DNA of 64,000 nt from Winogradskyella endarachnes (lineage in GTDB: Bacteria; Bacteroidota; Bacteroidia; Flavobacteriales; Flavobacteriaceae): the NCBI RefSeq assembly GCF_009741275.1, contig NZ_WOWS01000001.1, positions 991,796 through 1,055,795 on the forward strand. Reading direction: 5' to 3'. Below the pieces are notes generated by a model. That model did not search any database. It saw nothing but the letters and a program-made list of their open reading frames with translations, and was not told the origin of the DNA. The position numbers were made by a program, and so were the translations under genes. Of this stretch, positions 54,022 to 61,105 are shown piece after piece (positions within the stretch are counted from its first letter, which is position 1; each line of letters opens with the position of its first letter).

Positions 54022-55434
54022 TTAATTTTTTATAAATTTACCTGTGTAGTTATTGCCATTTAAATCTGTCAACTGAACGATATACATGCCAGAACTCAGT
54101 TTATTAGTATAAATCATTGAACCACTAAATTGAACTGCAATTTTCTGACCAGTCAATGTAAAAACATTCGCCGATTGAAATTCAAAACCTTCCACATAAA
54201 CATTTTCTGATGTTATTCTTGGATATATTTTTATGTCTTTGTCTTCAATACTGTCGCCTATTGATAAACTAGAATCTACTTGCCAAGTAATATCATCTAA
54301 ATAAATAAAAGAAGGTGTATCTTCTATTCTTGGGTGCTTAAACCCTATATAACTATTGGTTCCTGTATAACCGGTAAAATCAACATTATACTCTACATAA
54401 TTACCATCTGCTGAGTAATCATTAGATAATTCAACAGTTTCTAAAGCGGTGAATGTAGATGCATCATTAGGATCAGAAAGTGTACCTACTATAATATCAT
54501 CGTTTTCTGAAAATGCATAAAAACTTAAGGAATGTGTACCCAATGACAGATTAGAAATTTCTGGTGAAACTAATATTATGGATTCGTCGGTAGTATCATT
54601 AGCATTTTCTAGAGAAAATATAACTAATGCATTAGAAGCTGAATTAGCATACAAACTTTGGCTACTAATCTCTGCATCATCATTAACTGCAGTTGTTCCA
54701 ATTAAAGAAACCCAACAATCAGGTAGGTTTGGTTCTATTACGCTACTAAAATCTTCATCCAAATCTGCTACAGGATCACATGAATTTGCTGCTGTAGTTT
54801 CTATTACTTGAAAATTATCAATAGATAAATCTACATCACTATATGTTCCATCTCCTGCGTTATATCCATTTGTTCCTTCATCTATCCAAAATGCCAACTG
54901 AATTACACTGCCATTATAAGCAGCGGGAATTTCAATAATTATTGTTTCGCCTGCATCATCCAATACTGTAGTATCATCATATACAGCAATGGAAGTCCAA
55001 ACTTCTGTTGCTCCTTGCTTTTTAATTAACAAATGTAATTCATCATCAGCAGCTAACGGTTGAAAAGTTGTTCCTAAATGCCCTGCAAATGCCATATCCC
55101 AACTAACAGAATAACTTCCTGTAGATGACGCAGGTGTTATGTCTAAATATGGCGAAATTAACCAGTCTTTCTTTCCTGCCCATCTTACACGTGTTTTCAC
55201 TGCACCTGTTGTGCCATTGTTATTAAAGCCATCTACTGCCCAACCTCCAGTTCCAAAAACAGATGGTCCATCTGTAATTGTAGCATAATCTGCTTCATCC
55301 CAACAAGATGGTAAGAAACTTGAAAAATTTGTTGAGTAAGGCACTGTTTCTATATTGCCACATGCATCGTATTCTTGACCATAAATTGCAATACTTGCAA
55401 GTAAAGCTAAGCTTAATTGTAAATTTTTTTTCAT
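54022..55434 (-). CDS. T9SS type A cargo with choice-of-anchor J domains
   Basis: 470 residues. Signal peptide (MKKNLQLSLALLASIAIYGQ). Two cysteine-starting domains (CGNIETVPYSTNFSSFLPSCW and CDPVADLDEDFSSVIEPNLPDCW) of the choice-of-anchor J/MAM-like kind occupy ~20-390. The end (IKIYPRITSENVYVEGF ... SGMYIVQLTDLNGNNYTGKFIKN) is a type A sorting domain, with the usual YPNP replaced by YPRI. Export by T9SS is likely; the change may lower efficiency. Confidence 0.82.
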   Translation of the reverse strand: MKKNLQLSLALLASIAIYGQEYDACGNIETVPYSTNFSSFLPSCWDEADYATITDGPSVFGTGGWAVDGFNNNGTTGAVKTRVRWAGKKDWLISPYLDITPASSTGSYSVSWDMAFAGHLGTTFQPLAADDELHLLIKKQGATEVWTSIAVYDDTTVLDDAGETIIIEIPAAYNGSVIQLAFWIDEGTNGYNAGDGTYSDVDLSIDNFQVIETTAANSCDPVADLDEDFSSVIEPNLPDCWVSLIGTTAVNDDAEISSQSLYANSASNALVIFSLENANDTTDESIILVSPEISNLSLGTHSLSFYAFSENDDIIVGTLSDPNDASTFTALETVELSNDYSADGNYVEYNVDFTGYTGTNSYIGFKHPRIEDTPSFIYLDDITWQVDSSLSIGDSIEDKDIKIYPRITSENVYVEGFEFQSANVFTLTGQKIAVQFSGSMIYTNKLSSGMYIVQLTDLNGNNYTGKFIKN

Positions 55435-55590
55435 ATAATTTTGAATTTAAATAATAAAATCAAAATATACTTAAATTAATGTACTTGTAAGAATTAATTT
55501 TCAATTTTAGAACTAAAATTTTAGAATTCAACTAATTAATAAGTGAATAATTGAAATAAAAATTAAAGTTTGAGCTAATATATATACATA

Positions 55591-55623
55591 AAAAAAGCTT
55601 CAACCCTATGATTGAAGCTTCTT
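55591..55623 (-). terminator. Terminator after tRNA-Thr
   Basis: ttgaagcttc paired with gaagcttcaa, 8-base loop, T-run on the minus-strand side (55597-55591). Confidence 0.82.
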
Positions 55624-55629
55624 ATTAAG

Positions 55630-55703
55630 AGCCGATGGAGGGACTCGAACCCACGACCTGCTGATTACAAATCAGCTGCTCTAGCCAGCTGAGCTACATC
55701 GGC
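55630..55703 (-). tRNA. tRNA-Thr (anticodon TGT)
   Basis: The 74-base minus-strand sequence folds as a complete cloverleaf: acceptor GCCGATG with CATCGGC, D arm GCTC...GAGC, anticodon loop TTTGTAA in stem GCTGA/TCAGC, and T arm GTGGGTTCGAGTCCC. Anticodon TGT decodes ACA/ACN as threonine. CCA is not encoded. It follows the 98-residue-frame gene downstream of manA and is followed by a terminator. Confidence 0.96.
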
Positions 55704-55775
55704 AAAAAACAAGCTTATTAATCTCTCAATAAGCGAGCGCAAATTTAAAATAGATTTTTAAATTTGCAAATCAAT

Positions 55776-56045
55776 TTATTTTAAATTATTGATTTTTTCT
55801 ATAAGTCCTTTTCCTTTTGCTTCAAGATCATTCACAATAGCTTTAAAGTGAGCTTTCTTATCTTCTACTGCTCTGTTATTAACACGTGCAATTAATTCAT
55901 CAAAAGTCGTAATAGCTTCATCAATGATTGCTTCACTTTCTTTTGTTGGTTTTTCAGAATTAGTTAATTCCCATACGTAAACCGCTTCAATAATATCTCC
56001 TAAAACGTAGTTTATATCTTTTTTTAAATCTCTTTTATTTGCCAT
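55776..56045 (-). CDS. Small helical protein, unknown
   Basis: 89 residues from the ATG at 56045; a longer frame from 56072 is less likely. It is highly charged and helical (KRDLKKDINYVLGDIIEAVYVWE, ITTFDELIARVNNR), with no signal peptide. No domain is recognised. It lies 83 bases downstream of manA and 73 upstream of tRNA-Thr. Confidence 0.6.
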   Translation of the reverse strand: MANKRDLKKDINYVLGDIIEAVYVWELTNSEKPTKESEAIIDEAITTFDELIARVNNRAVEDKKAHFKAIVNDLEAKGKGLIEKINNLK

Positions 56046-56128
56046 AATAATTTTATTTTTTAATAACCGCAAAAGTACTAAATCCTTTTAGTTATTTAAT
56101 ACTGTATAACAGTCTTTATTTTGAAGTT

Positions 56129-57100
56129 TTAAACGTACACTTCTAAGAGTTTACCATAATTTGTTTTTAATGTATAGTCCTTAATCTGTGCAGGAATTAA
56201 AATAGTTTCGCCTTTAGATATGATATCTTTTGAAGTATTTGTTATAACTTCAACTTTACCATCAACGCACATGTAAATTAAAAACGAATCGTGCGTATTC
56301 TGTTTTTTTATTTCATCATCTAATTCTAGAAAATTAGTAGTAAAAAATGGGCAACTCACCATTGTATTTGAAGCATTTTTTTGAGTATCATAATCTACTC
56401 TAAAATCGTTCTTCATATTAAAATTAAAAGCATCAATTGCGATATCATTGTGTAATTCGCGCTCATTACCATTATCATCCACTCTATCCCAATCGTAAAC
56501 ACGGTAAGTTACATCACTAGTTTGCTGAATTTCCGCTAATAAAACACCTGCTCCAATTGCATGTACTCGCCCTGCTTCAATAAAATAAGTATCACCTTCT
56601 TTTACTTTATCAAAATTCAATATTTTGGTAAGCGTTTTATCTTGGAGATGTTTTAGGTAAGTTTCCTTATCCATATTTTGGTTAAAGCCTACAATTAGAT
56701 TAGCATCTTTATCTGCTTGCATTACATACCACATTTCTGTTTTGCCAAAAGAATTATGACGCTCTTTTGCCAACTTATCATCTGGGTGCAACTGAATGCT
56801 TAAATCTTGCTTTGCATCTATAAATTTAATTAGCAGAGGAAATTCATTACCAAATCGCTCATAATTTTTAGCTCCTAACATATCTGCTTTAAAATTTTCA
56901 ACTAAATCTTGAAGTGACTGGCCTTTTAATTCACCATTAGATACAATAGAAACGTCTTCTGGCACCGTACTAATTTCCCAACTTTCTCCTAAAGTTTTAG
57001 AATCTGATGGTTTATTAAAATTTTTATTTAACTTTTCTCCACCCCAAATTTTATCTTTTAAAATGGGTTGAAACTTCAAAGGGTGCAATGCGTTTTTCAT
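56129..57100 (-). CDS. manA: Type I mannose-6-phosphate isomerase
   Basis: 323 residues, normal for the short bacterial form. Zinc-site motifs QLHPDD, HNSFGKTEMWYV and GAGVLLAEIQQTSDVTYRVYDWDR. It interconverts fructose-6-P and mannose-6-P to feed GDP-mannose and surface sugars. It lies 4 bases after queD. Confidence 0.9.
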   Translation of the reverse strand: MKNALHPLKFQPILKDKIWGGEKLNKNFNKPSDSKTLGESWEISTVPEDVSIVSNGELKGQSLQDLVENFKADMLGAKNYERFGNEFPLLIKFIDAKQDLSIQLHPDDKLAKERHNSFGKTEMWYVMQADKDANLIVGFNQNMDKETYLKHLQDKTLTKILNFDKVKEGDTYFIEAGRVHAIGAGVLLAEIQQTSDVTYRVYDWDRVDDNGNERELHNDIAIDAFNFNMKNDFRVDYDTQKNASNTMVSCPFFTTNFLELDDEIKKQNTHDSFLIYMCVDGKVEVITNTSKDIISKGETILIPAQIKDYTLKTNYGKLLEVYV

Positions 57101-57104
57101 AATA

Positions 57105-57515
57105 TTAATTTCCTGAGTAAGTTACAAAATTTCGAGGTGTTTCATACAATGTAATTTCAAGATGAAACTTTGCATCTAATTTAGGTTTAATTCTATTATA
57201 AATAACAACCGCTATATTTTCTGCTGTTGGGTTTAATTCTTTGAACTCTTCAACTTCTACATTTAAATTTTTGTGATCAAATGCATCTTCTACTTCAGCT
57301 TTAATAATATCTTTTAAAATTTTTACATCTATTACATAGCCTGTTTCCGGATCTATTTCTCCAGTTACACTCGCTATCAATTCATAATTATGACCATGAA
57401 AATTGGGGTTATTGCACAAACCAAAAACAGATTCATTCTTCTCAAAACTCCAATCTTTTCTATATAATCGGTGAGCTGCGTTAAAATGTGCCTTTCTATG
57501 TACAGTTACCTTCAT
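57105..57515 (-). CDS. queD: 6-carboxytetrahydropterin synthase QueD / PTPS family
   Basis: 136 residues. Zinc site: H in FNAAHRL, HGHNYE; catalytic cysteine in GLCNNPNFHGH. It converts dihydroneopterin triphosphate for queuosine (QueD) or 6-pyruvoyltetrahydropterin. The name is by family; other queuosine genes are not in the window. Its ATG overlaps the idi stop (TAATG). Confidence 0.85.
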   Translation of the reverse strand: MKVTVHRKAHFNAAHRLYRKDWSFEKNESVFGLCNNPNFHGHNYELIASVTGEIDPETGYVIDVKILKDIIKAEVEDAFDHKNLNVEVEEFKELNPTAENIAVVIYNRIKPKLDAKFHLEITLYETPRNFVTYSGN

Positions 57516-58039
57516 TATTTCTTAATATTTATGAATTCATAAAATTTTTCAAAAATTATTTTAAACCAAGCTGTGTATATATCTGGGTTTTCATTGATAT
57601 CTTTCTTTACATCTTCAAGCTTCATCCATTTCCAAGCCATGACTTCTTCTTCATTAATGTTTGGAGCTTCATTAAAATGACCTACCATAACGTGATCATA
57701 CTCATGCTCTGTTAAACCATTATCAAAAGGTGCCTTATATATAAAAGATGTCTTTTCTTCTAATTCTGTAACAAATCCCATCTCCTCCTCTAATCGTCTC
57801 TTACCAGCGCTTAAATTAGTTTCTCCATCGCGTTGATGGCTACAACAAGTGTTTGTCCATAACTCTGGAGAATGATACTTATGTGCGGCACGTTGTTGTA
57901 GCATTAATTCATTGTTATCATTAAATACAAAAACTGAAAAGGCACGATGTAAAAGTGCTTTTTCATGTGCTTCCATTTTTGGCATTAAACCAATTTGATT
58001 ATCGTTTTCATCCACTAGGATGACTTTTTCTTCTGTCAT
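57515..58039 (-). CDS. idi: Isopentenyl-diphosphate delta-isomerase type 1
   Basis: 174 residues. Nudix fold with active-site NTCCSHQ (cysteine) and RRLEEEMGF (glutamates). It interconverts IPP and DMAPP for isoprenoid and menaquinone synthesis. It heads the idi-queD-manA run. A TAATTTTG element lies at 58044-58051 on the minus strand. Confidence 0.92.
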   Translation of the reverse strand: MTEEKVILVDENDNQIGLMPKMEAHEKALLHRAFSVFVFNDNNELMLQQRAAHKYHSPELWTNTCCSHQRDGETNLSAGKRRLEEEMGFVTELEEKTSFIYKAPFDNGLTEHEYDHVMVGHFNEAPNINEEEVMAWKWMKLEDVKKDINENPDIYTAWFKIIFEKFYEFINIKK

Positions 58040-58043
58040 ATTA

Positions 58044-58051
58044 CAAAATTA
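58044..58051 (-). promoter_or_regulatory. TAnnTTTG -7 element for idi
   Basis: TAATTTTG on the minus strand, 4 bases before the idi start at 58039; a nearly leaderless transcript is implied. Confidence 0.45.
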
Positions 58052-58089
58052 ACTCCTAATTGATTAATAAAAGTAAAGGATTTCATAAA

Positions 58090-58119
58090 AATAGCCGTTT
58101 AAAAATTTAAACGGCTATT
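58090..58119 (-). terminator. Intrinsic terminator after the OmpA gene
   Basis: aatagccgttt paired with aaacggctatt, short loop, T-run on the minus-strand side. It ends the adhesin-sprF-OmpA transcript before idi. Confidence 0.83.
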
Positions 58120-58143
58120 AAAGTCTATTTTTGAATGATTTAT

Positions 58144-60138
58144 TTAATCTTCACTCTCTACTTTATCATCGCAAGTTTTACCATCTATACTAGTAATAAT
58201 AAACTCACTACGTCTATTAAGCTGGTGTTCTGCTTCTGAACACTCAGATTCATTACTTGGTTCGCAACCACAATCATTAACCAAACGAGACTCTCCATAA
58301 CCTTTAGCTGTTAATCGTTCAGCGGCAATTCCTTTCTCTATTAAATATGCTCTTGTAGACTTTGCTCTACGGTCTGATAATTGTTCGTTATAAGAAGCTG
58401 GACCTCTACAATCTGTATGACTACGAATATCTATATGCATTGTAGGGTACTTGTTTAGTACGGCTAATACTTTTTGAATTTCAATTTCTGCATCATATCT
58501 TATATTAGACTTATCAAAATCGAAATAAATAATTGGAATATCTAATACTTTGGCTAAATCGTCACACGGTTCAATTTGTTGTTCATCTTTTTCAATACGC
58601 AATTCCATTAACAACTCTTGGTTTCTATTAGGTGTTGTAAACCGTTGCTCATCTGAAGTATATTTATCTTTTTGAACTCGAATTAGGTATTCTTTTTCTG
58701 GGTCTACGTCAAATTTAAAATATCCATCTTCACCAACTACTTGTCTATCTAATTCTTTTCCGTTTTCATCTAATAATATAACGGTAGCACCAGGTATAAT
58801 CTCTTCTGTATCTATATCTTTAATTTCTCCCTCTACAATTAATTTAATTTCTGGGAATTTAAAAGTATAAATATCATCACTACCCTTACCACCCTCTCTG
58901 TTAGAACTAAAATATACACGCTTAGTTACTAAGTTTTCATAGTAACCAAAATCATCATAAGGACTATTTATTGGCTCACTAACATTTTCTATAGGAAAAT
59001 TTCGATTAGCGCTATTTAGTACTTTTTGGTCAGCACCTTTTGAAACAAACACATCTAAACCACCTAAACCTGGAAAACCGGTTGAAGAAAAGTATAAATC
59101 ACCATCTGAATTTATAAAAGGAAAAGACTCTTGTCCTTCTGTGTTTATTGAACTACCTAAATTTTCAGGTTCTCCTAAGGTACCATCTTCATTAACATCT
59201 ACAACAAAAATATCAGATTGACCAAGTGTTCCTGGCATATCTGATGCAAAGTATAATTTTGTACCTGTTAAGTTAAGAGCAGGATGAGCAACACTATAGT
59301 CTATACTATTAAAGTGTATTTTATGTATACTTCCCCAAATACTGTCTTCACTCAAAGTAGCTCTATATAGCTGTAGCCTATTAATACCTACAGCATCTTC
59401 CTTGTATTTTGATCTAAAAAAGTTATTTCGTGTAAAGAACATGTATTTTCCATTAGGTGAAAATATAGCACTTGACTCATGAAATTTTGTGTTTACATTT
59501 TCTCCAAAACTCTTAGGCTCTTCAAAGGTATCATCTTCATTTTTCTCAGCTTTATATAAATCTAGGTAAGGCTCTTCGTTCCATTTATATAATCGTCCGC
59601 CTCCTCTTGCTGAAGCAAAAACAATTCCGTTTTCATGTTCCGTTGTTCCAAAATCAGAGAAAGGTGTATTGATATCTAAATTTACCAGTTCTATGTCGTC
59701 TCTACTCATTTCCTCAATTGCAGATTTATAATCTACTTTAGATAAAAATGCTTTTCCTCTTGTATCATCTGGCTTAAGTGAATTGAATTTCTCCATCCAT
59801 TTATCCGAATTTTCGTAGTCTTTTATTCCTTTTAAAGCTAATGCATATCTAAAATAATATTCTGGGTCTATTACTTCATTTAATTGCATTAACTCACCGT
59901 ACCACTTCGCCGCTTCCTCCATTTTATTTTGAAAATAAAACGAATTGGCTAATTTTTGAAATAAATCTGCAGACTTATAACCATTATTAGCAACCTCTAA
60001 TAAAACTTCACTTGTTTTAACATAGGCGAAATTTCTATAATCATTTTTAACGCTTTGAATTTTTCCTCTCTGAGAAAAAGCATTTGAGGATATTACAATT
60101 ACAAAAGCTAATAATAGATATTTTGATAGTGTTTTCAT
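58144..60138 (-). CDS. OmpA-family protein with PD40-like repeats
   Basis: The ATG at 60138 is chosen because it opens a signal peptide (MKTLSKYLLLAFVIVISSNAFSQ). About 664 residues: TPR-like helices (~20-120), beta-propeller-like PD40 repeats (IFSPNGKYMFFTR, LYFASDMPGT, DLYFSSTGFPG, VYFSSNREGG), a carboxypeptidase-like domain (~430-520) and a C-terminal OmpA peptidoglycan-binding domain (YFDFDKSNIRYD ... IRSHTDCRG ... LSDRRAKSTRAYL). Common downstream of SprF and surface adhesins. The overlap with the sprF-like stop is 11 bases if the longer frame is used, which also argues for this start. Confidence 0.85.
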   Translation of the reverse strand: MKTLSKYLLLAFVIVISSNAFSQRGKIQSVKNDYRNFAYVKTSEVLLEVANNGYKSADLFQKLANSFYFQNKMEEAAKWYGELMQLNEVIDPEYYFRYALALKGIKDYENSDKWMEKFNSLKPDDTRGKAFLSKVDYKSAIEEMSRDDIELVNLDINTPFSDFGTTEHENGIVFASARGGGRLYKWNEEPYLDLYKAEKNEDDTFEEPKSFGENVNTKFHESSAIFSPNGKYMFFTRNNFFRSKYKEDAVGINRLQLYRATLSEDSIWGSIHKIHFNSIDYSVAHPALNLTGTKLYFASDMPGTLGQSDIFVVDVNEDGTLGEPENLGSSINTEGQESFPFINSDGDLYFSSTGFPGLGGLDVFVSKGADQKVLNSANRNFPIENVSEPINSPYDDFGYYENLVTKRVYFSSNREGGKGSDDIYTFKFPEIKLIVEGEIKDIDTEEIIPGATVILLDENGKELDRQVVGEDGYFKFDVDPEKEYLIRVQKDKYTSDEQRFTTPNRNQELLMELRIEKDEQQIEPCDDLAKVLDIPIIYFDFDKSNIRYDAEIEIQKVLAVLNKYPTMHIDIRSHTDCRGPASYNEQLSDRRAKSTRAYLIEKGIAAERLTAKGYGESRLVNDCGCEPSNESECSEAEHQLNRRSEFIITSIDGKTCDDKVESED

Positions 60139-60148
60139 AGTAATTTTT

Positions 60149-61078
60149 TTAGAAGAAACGTGGAGATAAAATTCTACCAACTCTTTTAACTTCAAATCTT
60201 AGGGTTACTTCGTGGGTTCCGCTATTATAATTATTTAAACCAGTAGAGGTCATATCGTAACTATATCCAACAAACATTCCAGGTGTTACTTGAATACCTG
60301 CTAATGCACTAACTGAATCGTCCCAACGCCAAGCTAAACCAAAAGTAAGCTTCTTTTGATACCAAAAATTAGCCGATACATCTGCTATTAATGGCGCCCC
60401 AGAAACACCTTTTAACATAAGCGCTGGTTTTAATTCTGTTGATTCGCTAATATTAAATACGTATCCACCGATGAAATAAAAGTGCATACGTTCTGTGGCA
60501 ACAGATTCTTCATAATCATCATAGTGTTCTGTCTGTATAAAATTAGGAACTGCCAAGCCTAAATACCATTTACGAGTATGCAAATATAAACCTGCACCAA
60601 TCATAGGTGAAATTAGATTTATATTTTCACCAAAATTATTGGGATCCGTATTTTGAAAACGCCCCTTACTCCAATCTGTATCCAAAATATGTAAACCTCC
60701 CTTTGCTCCAAAAGATAATTTTAAATCATTTGCATTTAATGGAATAGTATAAGAAAAACTTGCATCTATAAACGATTCAGTAGCTGGACCTAAAGCATCT
60801 TTTACAATATTTAAACCCAATCCTACACGCTCGTTTCTTAATGGCGAATGAATACTTAAGGATTGCGTCTGTGGCGCCCCATCAATACCAACCCATTGAG
60901 ATCTATGTAAACCTACAACACTTAGAGTTTCTCTCTGTCCAGCATACGCAGGATTAACACTCAAAGTGTTATACATATAATGCGTGTATTGTGGGTCTTG
61001 CTGTCCAAAACTAATAGTACTGATTAGTGTAAATACTAAAACTATTAATCCCTTTATTAGTGATGATTTATGTATCAT
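60149..61078 (-). CDS. PorP/SprF-family T9SS outer-membrane protein
   Basis: 309 residues with a signal peptide (GLIVLVFTLISTISFGQ) and the PorP/SprF pattern (QDPQYTHYMYNTLSVNPAYAGQRETLSVVGLHRSQWVG). These barrels help export or anchor a particular T9SS cargo. Gene order adhesin-sprF-OmpA supports a role for the large protein just upstream (27 bases). Confidence 0.88.
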   Translation of the reverse strand: MIHKSSLIKGLIVLVFTLISTISFGQQDPQYTHYMYNTLSVNPAYAGQRETLSVVGLHRSQWVGIDGAPQTQSLSIHSPLRNERVGLGLNIVKDALGPATESFIDASFSYTIPLNANDLKLSFGAKGGLHILDTDWSKGRFQNTDPNNFGENINLISPMIGAGLYLHTRKWYLGLAVPNFIQTEHYDDYEESVATERMHFYFIGGYVFNISESTELKPALMLKGVSGAPLIADVSANFWYQKKLTFGLAWRWDDSVSALAGIQVTPGMFVGYSYDMTSTGLNNYNSGTHEVTLRFEVKRVGRILSPRFF

Positions 61079-61105
61079 TTTAATTATTTTATAATTCAGT
61101 ATTAA

